Part shown: piece by piece, positions 1 through 12,574 of the stretch
Layout: every line of letters starts with the position of its first letter
Position numbering within the stretch: position 1 is the stretch's first letter
Source: Pythium myriotylum
Lineage: Eukaryota; Oomycota; Peronosporomycetes; Pythiales; Pythiaceae
Direction of reading: 5' to 3'
Assembly: GCA_023091665.1 (NCBI GenBank)
Contig: JALJCQ010000013.1
Coordinates: forward strand, 434,001 to 498,000
Length of the DNA: 64,000 nucleotides
Translations under genes and position numbers: made by a program
The notes under the pieces: generated by a model
What the model was told of the DNA's origin: nothing
The model's input: the letters and a program-made list of their open reading frames with translations, nothing else
The model's database searches: none

Positions 1-613
1 GTACCCCAGCTTCACGGGCGAAGAATGGTTTCACTCGTGGACACCGCTGGATATGCGCAGCAAGGCATCGATGGCTACTGACGTCGCTAAGGCACTGGCG
101 TATTTACATGCATTGTCGAACCCTGTCATACATCGCGATCTCAAGGCCAAGAATGTACTCCTCGACGAGATAGGAAATGCTAAGCTCACTGACTTCGGTA
201 TCAGTCGCGAGGTCGACGTCACGGCGACAATGACCGGGGAGATAGGCACAGCTGCTTGGATCGCCCCGGAGGTGCTACGAGGCGAGCGGTACAGTGAGAA
301 GGCCGACATTTACTCGTTAGGGGTGCTTCTGGTTGAGCTTGATAGTTGCTCTCATCCGTTCGAGAATGACCCAGCGCTGTCACTGAGCTCGACGTCAAGA
401 GACCCTCTCACAGCGGTCAGCATCGTTCAAAAGAACACACAAATGATCTTGCTTGTGAGCTCCGGACAACTGCGCCCATCACCTTCGTCTACGTGCCCAC
501 AGCACGTGGTAGAACTGATTGATCGCTGTCTAAGTTTTGTGCCCTCCGAACGCCCTTCTGCAGATGACGCTATCGTCGCGCTCCACCAAGTTCCTGCAAA
601 ATCTACTGCGTGA
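1..613 (+). CDS. LRR receptor-like TKL kinase A, C-terminal part only
   Basis: Truncated by the window edge; the frame is open from base 2. What remains is the C-terminal two thirds of a Ser/Thr (TKL-type) kinase domain. Visible motifs are the catalytic loop HRDLKAKN, the metal-binding DFGISR, the activation segment end WIAPEVLRG and the helix-F region DIYSLGVLLVELD. All of these match kinases C and E in this window closely, so by analogy this is the tail of a membrane receptor kinase whose LRR ectodomain lies to the left. It is probably catalytically competent in the part seen, but the Gly-rich loop and Lys lie outside the window. The next gene (kinase B) converges on it with about 100 bp between stops. 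Short C-terminus, ending in a TGA at 611-613. Confidence 0.85.
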   Translation, partial: YPSFTGEEWFHSWTPLDMRSKASMATDVAKALAYLHALSNPVIHRDLKAKNVLLDEIGNAKLTDFGISREVDVTATMTGEIGTAAWIAPEVLRGERYSEKADIYSLGVLLVELDSCSHPFENDPALSLSSTSRDPLTAVSIVQKNTQMILLVSSGQLRPSPSSTCPQHVVELIDRCLSFVPSERPSADDAIVALHQVPAKSTA

Positions 614-714
614 ATAGCTCCAAGTCGATGTATCATTTAAACTGCCAATTTCTCTAGCACTTTGTTCGAAGTTCGTAAAATACTACTACCGCTTTTTCGA
701 CTTTTTGCTTCACA

Positions 715-3700
715 CTAACAGCCATCCGAAGGAGAGCTCGACTGCAAAGCCGAATATGCCTTGCGAAGCTCATAGAACACTTCCATCGCACTAGGACGTT
801 CGTGTGGGTCAAAGCTCAGACATCGACGAATCAAAGCCGATACCGCCGACGGGCACGAAGAAGTCGGTGTTGGGTGAAGCTGGCCTGCACCAACACGGAG
901 GATAAAGCTCGTGTTCACTTGCACCGCGCTCGTCTCAGGCGCTGTCCACTCCGCTTCGTCTGCGAATGGATGCGAGCAACGGTCCAGTTCGACCAGCAGC
1001 ACTCCAAACGAATATATATCCGCCTTCTCACTCGACCTCTCACCGCGCATAACCTCGGGAGCGATCCACGCCACCACGCCAGCCTCACTGGTTGTAATGG
1101 TATCATCACCGCGCTCTCTCCCGACACTCATACCATCCAGTTTGGCGTTGCCGACTCGGTCGAGAAGAACCGTTTTTGTCCTCAGGTTATGGTGTACAAT
1201 CGGAGTTGTAAACGAGTGCAAGTACACGACAGCTTCGGCGACATCTGCGGCTATCTGACACTTGCTCTTCAAATGAGACGGTGTCCACGGCTCGGACCAC
1301 TCTCGTCCAGTCGATTCGGAGCTCTGATGAGCCATCAGTGACTCTAGATCACCGCCTGGCATGAACTCGACGATCGCTGTCAGATCACGAATGCTGGTGG
1401 AGGCGAGTCCGATGAACTTGACGACCCGAGGATGTTCGAGAGACGCAGCCATGCGGATATCTCTCAGGAAGAGCTCTAGACTGACCTCATCGCGCCACGA
1501 GTCTGGCCGCATTCGCTTGATCATCACTGGCGTTTTCTTGTAGGATCCACGAATTGTTGTGCCGAGTCGCTGCAGATCACTCGACTTGCTGAAGGTGACA
1601 TCTCGCTCGTCTACAGCGAACGTGCTCAAGAGAGCGTCATCTCGTAGCTCATTTGCAAGCATTTCCAGTCGCTTCCAATCTGGTTCGACACTTGCTGGAT
1701 TCGTGTCTCCAGTCTTGGGAGATTCCATACTCGTGTACTTGTCGTCGTCTCGGTGCGTTGCGGCAAAAACGATTCGGTAGATGACCACAGCGATCGCGAG
1801 TGCGGCCACACCAGACAGGACACTCGCAACGATGACCAGGTCGTGTCGTCTGGTTGAGCTATGTGCCTCGACAGCATCATCATATGAGGACGAGCCATTG
1901 GTTGACGGCTTCGAGGGTTCGTTGGTTCGATTATTGCTCTGAATAGGACTTGAAGTCGTTGTGGCAGCTGGCTTATTAGATCGTTCCTTCGGTCTTCCGA
2001 AACTGGTGGAAGTGTCAGTGGGGTCCTCATCTTCGTCGACTACTCCCTCCGTAGTCGGCAAACGAGTTTGCTTCGTGGTCTGGGAACTAGTTTCGCTGCC
2101 TACAGTCCCCTCATCCCCAGCAAATATCTCGTTACCTCCGCCGGATCCACTGCCACTGCTCGGAGTCAATGTCGCTACCGTATTGTTCGGTGTGGGTATC
2201 GATACAAATTTCGGTTCATATCGAGCTTCAAAACGTGCATCTACAACGCTACCGTCAGGTTGCGTACCAAGCGAAGAAAAATCAAAAAGTCTCACCTGTG
2301 ATCACACAGGCACTGATATTCGGATTTGATCGAACTTGTGCGATGTTCGCGGTCGGATCGTCACACTCTGTAAGCGGTTCATAGTCGTACATCGCGAATT
2401 CCTTCAATTTCTGGATAGTCGGGACATCCGATTCCCGAATTTCAAGTATCGTTGGATAACTCAATGTCCTATGTGCCATCAAGTGGTCAGCTTCGAGAAA
2501 GAGGGGTTGCACAGATCGGTACGGACAATGTCTCAAGTGTCGACGGCCACTTCACGCCTCTCAAGGTCGGGATCTTGCACTGAAAGCAGCCGCTGTTGAC
2601 GCACAAAACTTGAGTTCGATCTTTCGCCCCTCGATGTCATCGATGCAACTACGTACAATGACCTCAACCTCGGGGACAACGTAACATTCTCGAAGCTTTT
2701 AATTGGGTTATTGCCGAGCTCTCTGGACACGAATCATAAAGTCAGCAAATTTTGGTTTCGCTGGGTGGACTACGGCTGTCTCGATCATACAGTTCCTCAA
2801 CACCTTCCAGGCTCACATTGTGTACTCGCGATATGAAAGCATCGCCGAGCCACCTGAGTATCGGAAACGAGTGCGTAAGCGAGAGCCTTACGAATCGAAA
2901 CTTATCCCCATATCGTACAGCCTCCTAAGACTCTTGGGCATCTTGATATTCTCGAGAGAGGTCAAGCTGGTTGGAGACATATATCTGTCACCAGATGGTT
3001 TGATTGGTTAGTTTTTGACGCCAACAAGATTAAGGTACGAGACGCGAGACGTACATGCTCTCAAGAGTCTCGGGAAAGGTCACGTTGTCTATAGATTTGA
3101 TGGGGCACCGAGAATTTCGATTCCCACAAAACAGTTCGCTGTGAAAGATTGACATTAGCAAACCGCTTCATAGACGACCGAGACAAACTGGGTCACACAC
3201 AGTGTTCTCATTGAAGGAGGCCAGACGATGTGATCGATCCGGTCGACTTCGTACCTTGATATCAAATGCCTGTGGATAGGGATTTGTTTGTGGTTAGGAG
3301 AGACCGCTCGAAATCGCCGTGAGCCAGCGTCACATACACATAGGTGGCGTTCCATGCCTTCGAGAAGTCAGCAGAGACCGCGAAAGCGTGGAACCACGTC
3401 TCTCTGCATATTGGACACGGAGATTCTCGTCAGTGTCGCCTTACAATTCTGGTTCGTTTCCTGCTACTACTCACATGACCTGCGCTCCGCTAGGCACACT
3501 CTCCACGCGGTCGATGGGTGGGAACCGCGCGATGCTCAGTGCGAGGTCATTTGCTCTCAACGGCTGAACCTCAACGGTGCAGTCGGGCAAGACGACCCAG
3601 CTCTCGTTTTCGGGGCGGGTCTTGGAGGCCATCAGCGTTATCACTTCGGGTGCCGGCTCCCCGGTCTTCGGGCAGATCGCCGCGTGCGTGGTCGCGAGGA

Positions 3701-3758
3701 CGGCAGCTACTAGCAGAATCGCCAACTGGATGCGGAGACTTCGGCTCATTGGCGTCAA
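715..3758 (-). CDS. LRR receptor-like TKL pseudokinase B (10 exons)
   Basis: Spliced by hand on the minus strand: exons 3758-3475, 3403-3338, 3269-3201, 3138-3055, 2984-2919, 2853-2791, 2722-2657, 2592-2527, 2468-2296, 2240-715, giving one open frame of 820 residues. Order: signal peptide, N-cap with CPKTG and TLMAS motifs (to about 94), seven LRRs one per exon (95-254), C-cap with LEIRESDV and a CVIT end (to 312), Ser/Thr/Asn-rich stalk, membrane span at about 446-468, kinase-like domain. The ATP Lys is kept (VMIKRM), but the Gly-rich loop is unrecognisable, the catalytic loop reads VHHNLRTK (HRD Asp replaced by Asn), and DFG is replaced by DGM. It should therefore not catalyse normal phosphotransfer and is best called a pseudokinase receptor. 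Start chosen at the first Met before the hydrophobic segment; Met at 3749 is an alternative. Divergent partner of kinase C. Confidence 0.85.
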
Positions 3759-4059
3759 ACGGAGAATGCTGGACTTTCGCCGATTTCACTTACGAGATTC
3801 CAGCATAGAGATTTGAGTGGGCGGGAAGGGAATACGTCAGTACACACGCCGTCTGACACAGTCCAAACGGATCTGGCGAAGGCCATATCACATCTAGTAA
3901 TGCTCATTGGCTTGTTTTCGACATCGAGAAATCCACCACAAATCCCACTCTCCGGCTTGACTGACAGTACTCACATCGTCTAAACCTTGACGCAAATGAG
4001 GATGTACTGGAGCACCAACCAGCTACTACTCACTCACGAGGCTCCATTCCCAAGACGCA
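3759..4059. promoter_or_regulatory. bidirectional promoter between kinases B and C
   Basis: 301 bp separate the start codons of the two divergently transcribed receptor genes, so both promoters must lie here or overlap. An ATTGG (inverted CCAAT) lies at 3906-3910, and a pyrimidine-rich stretch around CCATTCCC sits just before the ATG of C. No transcription start is demonstrated; the shared-promoter role is inferred from geometry. Confidence 0.55.
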
Positions 4060-7000
4060 ATGCTCGCACGGGTTCTCGGGGGGCTCGTGCTCGCAGTCGA
4101 GCTCTCTGGGGCGGTAGTGTGTCCGTCCACGGGCGCCACGGCCCCGTCCGTGACCACTCTTATGGCCTCCAAGACCAAACCGGCCACCCTCGCGTGGGTC
4201 GTGTCGCCCGATTGTGCGACCAAAGAGCTCAGCTTGGAGAGCGATCAGGTGCTGAGGCTGGATGCAACGGTCGCTCGCATTGAGAGTGTACCGACAAACT
4301 GTAAGAACATGTACGTTATTGCTTTCGTGCTTTGGCCACGGACATTGTGAGCGTGACGACGAGGTTGTCTTGCAGTGAGACACTAGTAATTCCTCCGGGC
4401 TTCGACTTCTCCGCAGCGACGAGTGTCACAACTGTGTGCGTTGGGTTCATTTCATTGAATATTGAGTGAATTGAATATTAATCACCATGGATATTGCGTA
4501 GGACCGTCGATGATGTAACGAAAGGGCTCTCGGGTGTAGTGATGCCGCCAGGGCTAAAGTCTCTGTAAGCGTGTTCGAATACTAAGGCTGGCTGTGGAAG
4601 GATTCTGATCGTTGGACTTCGACGCGCAGATATGTCACCAATTTGGACACCTTCGATAATATCAACGGCGCTATCTACCCTACGACCTTGGATTATCTGT
4701 CCGTGCACTGTTGGCGTTGTGGATTGTGCGAGCACCGCGGATGTTAACGAGTTGAACTGCACGGTAGTGAAATCTTGGTGTCGAAGATCTCAACTTTCAA
4801 GGGTGCCTCACTGCCAGGCGGCCTGAAGACAATGTACGTGGGTTATCGTGAGTGATTGCAATGTCGTAAGCCTATGAGCATTCTTTGCGAATTTTTCAGA
4901 GCCGTCTCGAACGCCAAGTTTACAACTCTCAAAGGAGTGGACATTCCCCCAGCACTCACGAGTCTGTACGTTGCGGAGAGTGTCCCGAGATTTCCAGGGT
5001 ATTGTAAATTAAATGACCCGCACTTCCACAAGGTATATCCGGAAGAACCCAATCACGAAATTGGTTGGAGTCGAGTTTCCGACCAGTTTGAGAGCATTGT
5101 AAGTACGCCCGCGACATTAGTTCTCGTCGTTCTGACAATTTTCTCAGATCGGCGATTGTCTGAACAGCGGATGCGTTGAATGCCCGATGTCAGAGGTCCG
5201 GGGAGTCAAGTGGCCAAGCTCGTTAAAGGAATTGTAAGTCGCCTCGTGAAATATCTCCGTATCTCCCGTGCCGCCGTTTCTGATTGTGGCGGCTTCAGAA
5301 ATTTTGATGATTCGACGATCACGATGGTGGAAATCCGGCAGTCCGATGTGTCCACGTTTCGGAATTTGGACCGGTTCACAGGGAATTTTAAATTAACTGG
5401 CTGTGAAGATCCAACTGCCCAGTCTATACAGTTGACGCAGATATCCGTGTGTGTCATCAGTGGTGGGTACATCCCCGTCACCTGGTACTTGAACCCACCC
5501 TCACAGACGAATCTCCACGTATTGAAACAGACACACGATTCGAGGAGCGCTACAGCGGGACTGGCGTCGCTGGACCAACTATTAATACTCCCGATGATCC
5601 GACCAGTACGCCAACTACGACTTCGACACCAACTAAAACGGCCACAGCGAAGACCCCAAAGAAGTCAAGCGGAAATGCAACAGCTAGCGGAGGTGCGGGA
5701 TCCGAGGGCGACACAGAAGGGTCTTCCTCGTCGGACAGCCCAGATCGAGAAGGATCATCGGCTTCTTCAAAGACGAATGGGGGTGTCTTGTCGTCTGATG
5801 CCAACTCGACAGGCTCAGAATCCGAGACCCGTGAAGAGAGTGGTGAAAAAGAACTGCGACGCGGACCGGGTAGGCAACCCTCTGCAGGGTCTCGTGCAGG
5901 GTCCCATGGCGACAAGGCGAGCCAATCAGCCACATCAACAAGCAACTCAACAGCCGTCGTCATCGGAATCGGCGTCGGAGGAGTCTGCCTACTTGGTCTA
6001 TGCTTCATACTCTATCGCACAGCTCGCTCCTGTCAAAGAAAACGACACGCCGAGGAATTCACTGGAGGTTCAACCAACAAGTACAACGAACTGGCATCAC
6101 CGACGTACAACCCATCTGAGAACTCCGCCGACAAGTCAGAGCCTGGCTGGGCGCAGCTTCGACTACTGACAGACGTGTTCCAGAAGGACGAGACACTGGC
6201 CAAGTACCGACTCGACCCGCGAGCGATGAAGATTGGTAAGCTCATTGCTCGAGGCGGCTATGGAGCCGTCTACGAGGGCCTCTTCAACGGTCGTGCGGTT
6301 GCAATCAAGCGTATGCTACCCGATGCTTGGCGGAATGACACCGCCGTCGACAAGTTTGTAAGTGAGACTCACTTGTCTGCAAATTTGGACCACCCGACGA
6401 TTGTGCAGTTCGTCGGAGTCATGTCGAGTAGCGTTCGCGACATGTCGATTGTCTACGAGTTGATGACTGGCGGTGATCTCCACTCGGTGATCCACAAGTA
6501 CCCAAGTACCAGTGGCGACGAGTGGTTCAGGACGTGGACACCACTACAACTCAGAGAGAAAACTCTCATTGCTGCTGACATTGCAGACGCACTCGCGTAT
6601 TTGCATTCGCTCGATACTCCGATCATTCATCGCGACCTCAAGGCCAAGAACGTACTTCTCGACGACTCCGGAAACGCCAAGCTCAGCGACTTCGGCATCA
6701 GCCGACACGTTGACATCACGGCGACCATGACGAGCGAGATGGGGACCGCAGCCTGGATCGCACCGGAGGTGTTGCGAGGCGAGCGGTACAACGAGAAGGC
6801 CGACATCTACTCGCTCGGCGTGTTGCTTGTGGAGCTTGATCGCTGTGATCATCCTTTCGCGGGCGAGCCTGCTCTATCAAGTGGAGATCTGCCGACGGGT
6901 CAGGGGGCTTCCGTCAGTGTTGTCCAGAAGAACACGCGGATGATCTTGCTGGTGAGCTCGGGGCAGTTGAGACCGTCACCGTCACCGACTTGTCCAGGAC

Positions 7001-7131
7001 ATGTGGAAGTTTTGATTGCTCAGTGTCTGAGCTTCGAGCCGAGCGACCGACCGTCAGCGCGCGAGATCTTGAAGAACTTTCGTCGTATCGCAGATGACGC
7101 TTGCAGTGATGTTATCAGAGAGAGGATCTAG
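4060..7131 (+). CDS. LRR receptor-like TKL kinase C (10 exons), catalytically intact
   Basis: Spliced by hand: exons 4060-4310, 4376-4435, 4502-4564, 4630-4698, 4768-4833, 4900-4965, 5033-5098, 5168-5233, 5299-5462, 5531-7131; one open frame of 823 residues. Signal peptide and N-cap (CPSTG, TLMAS, PDC; residues 1-83) are followed by seven LRRs of the FPxSLxxL type, one per exon (84-235), then a C-cap ending CVIS (236-290), a Ser/Thr/Gly-rich stalk, a membrane span near 431-451, and a kinase domain from about 524. The Gly loop ARGGYGAVYEG, VAIK Lys, HRDLKAKN (about 657), DFGISR (about 677) and APE are all present, so it should be an active plasma-membrane Ser/Thr kinase receptor. The ligand is unknown. 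Eight of the nine introns are phase 2; the last, before the stalk, is phase 1. Head-to-head partner of pseudokinase B. Confidence 0.88.
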
Positions 7132-7239
7132 CGAGGCTGTCTTGTTCTTTTTACCTCGCGCGGCCATTGATTGAAAACGAGCAACCCGATAATATGAACA
7201 CGACGAAAAGGACAGGCTAAAAAACCGCTGTCACAAGTT

Positions 7240-7950
7240 GGAAGAGTTAATCGAGATGGAAGCACTCACAGTTTGGAGAAGTTGAAATAACGAGGCGCCG
7301 CAACGCCCTCTTATCCGACTCTCCGAAAGCACGAAAGTACTCGGTGGCGAATGGGATGTCAGTCCAGTCGAATTCAATCAAGTCGACGCATGTCCTGCAA
7401 AACTTTTACCATGTCTAAAGATCAACTATGAGCTTTTCATAGGCCTGAACGGTCTGAATGCGCGGCGTCAAGGCAGAGATGAACTTGTTCGCCCCTTCTG
7501 GATCTCGAATTATAGATTGTCCCGTAGGGAGCAGCGGTCGCTCAAGGCCAACGCGATTGGACTTCAACAGCGAAGCAATACCATCGTAGATCATCTCAAA
7601 CTGGGTGTTACTCAGAATACGATGCGATGGGCATACGAACTCAAGATGCTTGAGCTTGCGACAATGCGCTAGTGCAGCAAGGATTATATGGACGACATCT
7701 TCCTGTGCCTCGTCGGATCCGGCCTTCACCTCTATGCCTACCAAGTGAGGTGCGTAGCTTAGCACTGCCTACCACAGTACTGAATCTGGATGGTGGATCT
7801 TGCACTGTGTTGAGATGCAAGTATTGTGGTTCAACCTGCTTCCTTTATCGGGAACTTGGAGAACAAAGCTTGAAGTACCTTTGACTTCGAAGTTGAGGTC
7901 GTTCACTTTGAAGAAATCATCCGGGAGAAAGTTTCAGGCATCATGTAATT
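7240..7950 (-). pseudogene. middle part of an F-box/LRR-like family gene, inverted
   Basis: Minus-strand frame reading leftwards matches the middle of the large F-box/LRR-like proteins found from 24 kb onwards. Recognisable stretches include a helix rich in LAALAHCRKLKHLEF, the family hallmark EFDW..IPFATEYFRAFG (about 7330-7370), and RRLVISTSPN just before the break near 7250. The right part is broken by stops, for example before 7765. There is no intact start or C-terminus. The missing C-terminal part lies immediately to the right but on the plus strand, which fits an in-place inversion of roughly 0.8 kb. The edges are approximate. Confidence 0.55.
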
Positions 7951-8044
7951 TTCTTCTTTCTGTGATCATAAGCGATTTCACAGATAACATTGGATAACTT
8001 TCAACCGCACAGTCAGCGTGGAACCGCCCACGCCGTGCAAAGAT

Positions 8045-8935
8045 CAGGATTTGGGTCTGTCGCCTATGGTGCCCAAACGCTACTCCTGGCGTGCCTGAAC
8101 CTCTCGGAGTGGCGCATCACGCTGGATCTCGAAAACGGGCCCAGCACCGTGAACAAAGAAAGCTTAGGTGCCAGTTACGATTAAGTCATTCACAGACAAG
8201 GCAATGCTTTAAATCTCAACGTTACCGCATTCGCGGCAGGCGACACTGCATAGCGGGAACTTCACGGGCAAAGGCCTGTTTGCCGTCTTCCTCGGTAAGC
8301 CTGTCGATCCTCCCTGCGATCGGATCTTCAACATCCACGTTGGTGATTATGGTGCCGAACGGCGAAGTTCCACGGCAAACGTTTTCTACACCATCCTACA
8401 AGATTTCCTCTAGTTGCTTGTAAACTTCGATAGCAGCTTCTCAGCACTTGGGCCCGTGTGTTGTTCAACAATGACAACTGGTGCGAATTTGAACCGGACA
8501 CGAGCGTTGAGTACCTTGCGTGCCTTCGGGAGCGTGCTGGTTCGTGCAGGAACAAGTATCCGCACATGGTCTTCAGGGGCCAAGTTGAATCCTTCAACTC
8601 GACGACTCGATCATTTGGAAGAATCGAACATTTCAGTGTCTTCGACTCGCGGAACGTTAAAACGCGTTTCACACAAATTCGGCGTGGTGCGATGATCGAC
8701 GCCGTCTTTGAGAGGAAGGTCTCTGACTCCCTTCGCGAAGATTATGGATATCGTGACACCGAGCACGACGACGTCTACGACGATTATTTCGAGCCACATG
8801 ACAACCAGATTGAGGATGAGCCAAGTGAAGGCGACTCACACTACGAGGATGATGGATTCGGCTCTCCACCGGAAGAATACCCAACACCCTCACCCCCCCC
8901 CCCCCCCCCCCCCCCCCCTTCCTGAGCCACAAGAA
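8045..8935 (+). pseudogene. C-terminal part of the same F-box/LRR-like gene
   Basis: The plus-strand frame begins with GFGSVAYGAQTLLLACLNL, which aligns with the point in intact family members that follows the segment where the neighbouring inverted fragment ends. It continues through GKGLF and FYTILQDFL, then needs frame changes around 8160-8220 and 8410-8460 before an open stretch (8458-8925) with an Asp/Glu-rich tail like that of the 26446-28557 gene. It ends in a proline run encoded by a 26-base C tract. Decayed and not expected to be functional. Confidence 0.55.
8893..8918 (+). repeat. poly-C tract (C26)
   Basis: An uninterrupted run of 26 C, read as poly-proline at the end of the decayed open frame. 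Length may be imprecise because such runs are prone to replication and sequencing slippage. Confidence 0.9.
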
Positions 8936-9010
8936 GAGGATTAGAAAATCGCACGCAGTGAAAATGTTTTGGCTAACTTTGATTCAGGTTTCTACAGGTG
9001 CAACCTCATC

Positions 9011-12000
9011 CTACGGACTTCTGGACTTCTGGGCCTTGCGCAGCTCGTAAAATACCTCCATTGCGGTCGGTCGGTCGCTAGTATCTGCACTCAGGCAACG
9101 ATCGATAAGGTTCGATACTACTGAAGGACAGCTAACCGACGGCTTGGGGTGCAGTTGGCCCGAGCTCACGAGCAATATCAAACGCGTATTCGTTTGGATG
9201 GCGCTCGTATCCTCGTCTCTTGCGTTCGTGTAAATATCTTCGTCCACAAACGGATGCGCGCAACGATCGAGTTCGATCAGTAACATCCCGAGTGAGTAGA
9301 TGTCGGCCTTCTCATTGTAGTGCTCGCCTCGAAGAACTTCTGGAGCCACCCAAGCTGTCGAGCCTAGATCGCCTCGAACGAGTTTGTCGACATCAAATGA
9401 TCGCCCAACCCCGAAATTGCTCAACTTTGCGTTGCCAGTGGCGTCGAGGTGAACATTCTTCGATTTGAGGTCGCGATGGATGATTGGTGTGTTGAAGGAG
9501 TGCAAGTAGACAATCGCCTCCGCTACATCTGCTGCCATCTGGGCCTTGCTACGAAGTTGTGAAGGCGTCCACGGCTTGAACCACTCATTTCCACTTGTCT
9601 CGCGGTGAGCGTGGATTAGAGAATGGAGATTTCCGGGCATGAACTCGACAACAGCGGTTAGGTCTCGCAGGCCCGTCGATCCGACCCCGACAAACTTTAC
9701 GATCTTGGGGTGTTCCAGGCTTGAGCACATCCGAATCTCGTTCATGAAGAGCTCAAGAGCATTTTCGTTGCGCCATGCGCCGTCCGGTAACTGCTTGATG
9801 GCCACTGGAAGTCCCCGGCATTGCCCACTGTAAACCGTACCGTTATTGCCACCACCAATAGCCGTCCTTATTGCAATGTCGCGCGGGTCTAAGCGGAATC
9901 CAGCGAGGACTGCGTCATTCCGGAAATTGTCGGCAAGAGCTTCTAATCGACTCCAATCCAGTTCTGATTGTTGCGTGTGCGGCTTCGTTGAGGCTGTGTT
10001 TGGAGAGCCCAAGCTACTATAGCCTGCTTCCTCGAGCTTGTCTTTGCGTCGTCTTCCCATCGCCCCGACTAGTCGATACGAAGTGAACAGGGCAACGAGG
10101 GCGCAAAAGCTTCCGAGGACGGCTACTGCTACCACCAGTTTCTGATTGGAACTAGCGCTCGTGGACGTTGGCTCAGCAGCTGAAGGTGAGTCACTCGACG
10201 ACAGCGATGGAGATGTTCCGCCTATCGTTTTTGGTACTCGCGTTGCACCCGAGTTGTTCACAGGTTGGGTCTTATTGCTTGTGATTTTTGGAGATGGTGA
10301 AGAAGACGGCTTAGTCTCTGATGACGACGGGCTCTGTGGATCCTCTTCACCAAACGGCGCTCGAGTGGCCTTGTCACGACTTTTGGTTGTCGTCGGTGAG
10401 AGCGGATCTCCCACATTCGGAGTATCGGAATCTGCTTCACTGCCCCCTGCACTTCCTTCATTTTGCGGCGGTAGCGTTGGCTTTGGTGGAACTGACGTTG
10501 CTGGTGGCGGTGTCGGCGCGGGCGGATATTTCTCCTCGAATCGAGCATCTGTCAGGGGCTACATTAGTTTCTTTTGAGACTCTTCCGCGAACAAAGCTTG
10601 AGCTTACCACTAATGACGCATACGTTGATGTCGGGTCGGACAGCAGTCACATTTGCGGTGGGATCCTCGCACTCACCTTGACTGTATGAGTCTAGATAGA
10701 CGTATGTCAACGCCGCGATCGTCGGCACATCAGACTGACGAATTTCAAACGTTGAGATGGGCGAGTCTGCAAAGTTCCTGGGAGTGGTGAAAGGGTAGGT
10801 ACTACGGGCCGGAAAAATTCCTATCATGAGACTCACAGCCGAAACATAGTCGTTGGCCATTTGATTCCCTGGATGGCGCCGATCGGACACTCGACGCACT
10901 GGCTGGATGCGAGAACAAAAATTTCAAAGAGACTTTCTGGCCACCCGATATAGCAATTTACTCACAGGGTTGACAGTTTTGGGGGAAGTTTGACTTTGTT
11001 GAATCCTTTGAGAGGATTCAAGCTGAACGTGCTTTGTTCACGGAAGAGCACAAGTATCTGTTTAGGAACAGGGTCACATATCCAGCAAGGCACCTAATAC
11101 TCACAGCTCTTCAATGGACTGGAAGTCGGCGTCATCTACAGATTCCAAGAATGCGTTCATGACACTCCTGAAAGTGTACAAACGTCATGAGAACTCAAAG
11201 GTTACCATCGAACCCAGTTCCACTCACAGTTTCTTGAGTGCTCGAGGCCATTTGACGCCTTTCAGCGAACTGACCTGGACCCCCGACAGCGTTCTTCATG
11301 ACAGATTACAAAAAAAAAATAGTGCTGTTAGCCAAAAATTTCCAGGTCACTACAGTGATCAAACTTTGAGCCGCACAGAGTTTCGAGGGTCTCTGGGTAC
11401 GTCACGTTTGTGAGTGGGTCGACGTCACACGGCGTGTATCCACACGTAAGCGAGCTGTTTAATGGTGCTGGGTTAGCGACTACAACGACGAGACCGGCAC
11501 CCAACGTCCACACGCTTACAACTCCTCCAGTGCCGGGGGCAGCAAGAATGTGTCGAGTCGCTTGAACGTGACTGATGAGATGAACCTGTGTGTAGTACGC
11601 AGACGTGTGGATCATGTTATAAATAAGTGTAGGTTAGTTGAGACGCCTACACGTACAGCGTCTTGGCCTTGGTAGCCTTCGAGAAGTCGCCGCTGCGCGA
11701 GAGCGGGTTATCCCAGGCTTTGCTACATCACCACGTGGTAAGCAGACATGTCACTGGAAACGCATTCGATGCCCACGACTCACATGAAAATGGCCTCGGA
11801 GGGGACACTGTCAACACGTTCAATGGCGAGATTTCGGGCCTCGAGGACGCCGTCGTCATCCACAGATATTTTGAGAATGTCGCAGGTCGGAGGCACAACC
11901 CAAGCTTCGGACGCCGCATTCTCAGGAGATGCCATTAGCGTGACCACATCAGGGGCTGCGCGTCCAGTGCCAGGACACTCAGCCGCTGAGGCCGCACTTG

Positions 12001-12052
12001 CGACGGCTGCCACGCACAAGAAGCCCAGGAGGCTCGGTCTCATGCTTGTCAA
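9011..12052 (-). CDS. LRR receptor-like TKL kinase D with degenerate DFG (10 exons)
   Basis: Spliced by hand on the minus strand: exons 12052-11784, 11722-11657, 11585-11520, 11454-11377, 11293-11228, 11167-11105, 11031-10966, 10902-10837, 10777-10608, 10548-9011; open frame of 815 residues. Signal peptide and N-cap (CPGTG, TLMAS, to about 89), seven LRRs one per exon (90-246), C-cap ending CVIS (to 303), Pro/Ser-rich stalk, membrane span (LVVAVAVLGSFCALVAL), kinase domain. VAIK Lys and HRDLKSKN are intact and the loop reads GGGNNGTVYSG, but the metal-binding DFG is NFG (around 9415). Loss of that Asp normally abolishes or greatly weakens catalysis. Intron 4 carries a run of A on the plus strand. 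Head-to-head partner of intact kinase E. Confidence 0.87.
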
Positions 12053-12574
12053 TTGGCGAGTGAGTGGCCGTCAAGAATGGAGACATCAGATTTTGGAGGG
12101 GAAGGAATCCATTAGGTTACGACAAGTGAGTCTCACTTGTATAATATCATGATCGTATATTATGCAATATATGTTGTGCAGAAGGTTTTCTAGTTAGGGT
12201 AGAGTCGCGATTCGTCGAAGATGTGATACGAAGCATCTATTTGTACAGGTAGAACGAAGTGGTGCAACTCTCTGGCCCCATCTGGCAGCCGTGTCAACTC
12301 AGCGATGGTTGACCTGATGGCCTGTCCACGCACGACGGTCGCTCTGACTCGAAGAGAACGGATGCGCTCGCCACACACGCCACTCTTTTGTCTTCTGTTC
12401 AGTAACAATGCTGCAACTTGCCAAGACAGTGCGACCATTATTAACGCTCCAGGTAAGACAATTTTTCCACCAACCGAAGCATTTCACGTCGGACTGGATT
12501 GGACGACATCTTGTGCTTCCCACCAATCAGTGAGAATGCATAAACTGGGAGAGTCTCACCTCGCGGTGACACAA
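12053..12574. promoter_or_regulatory. bidirectional promoter between kinases D and E
   Basis: 522 bp between the start codons of the second divergent receptor pair. A CCAATCA element lies at 12523-12529, about 45 bp before the start of E, and an ATTGG lies near 12498. In-frame sequence upstream of 12575 is open but unrelated to the family, so I treat it as untranslated. Confidence 0.5.

Noticed and set aside
5180..6169. 329-residue plus-strand frame overlapping kinase C
   Set aside because: It crosses real splice sites and reads the stalk-coding exon in the wrong frame; the spliced model fits all four paralogues.
12305..12574. N-terminal extension of kinase E to Met 12305
   Set aside because: It would place 90 hydrophilic residues before the signal peptide; paralogues start directly at the hydrophobic segment.
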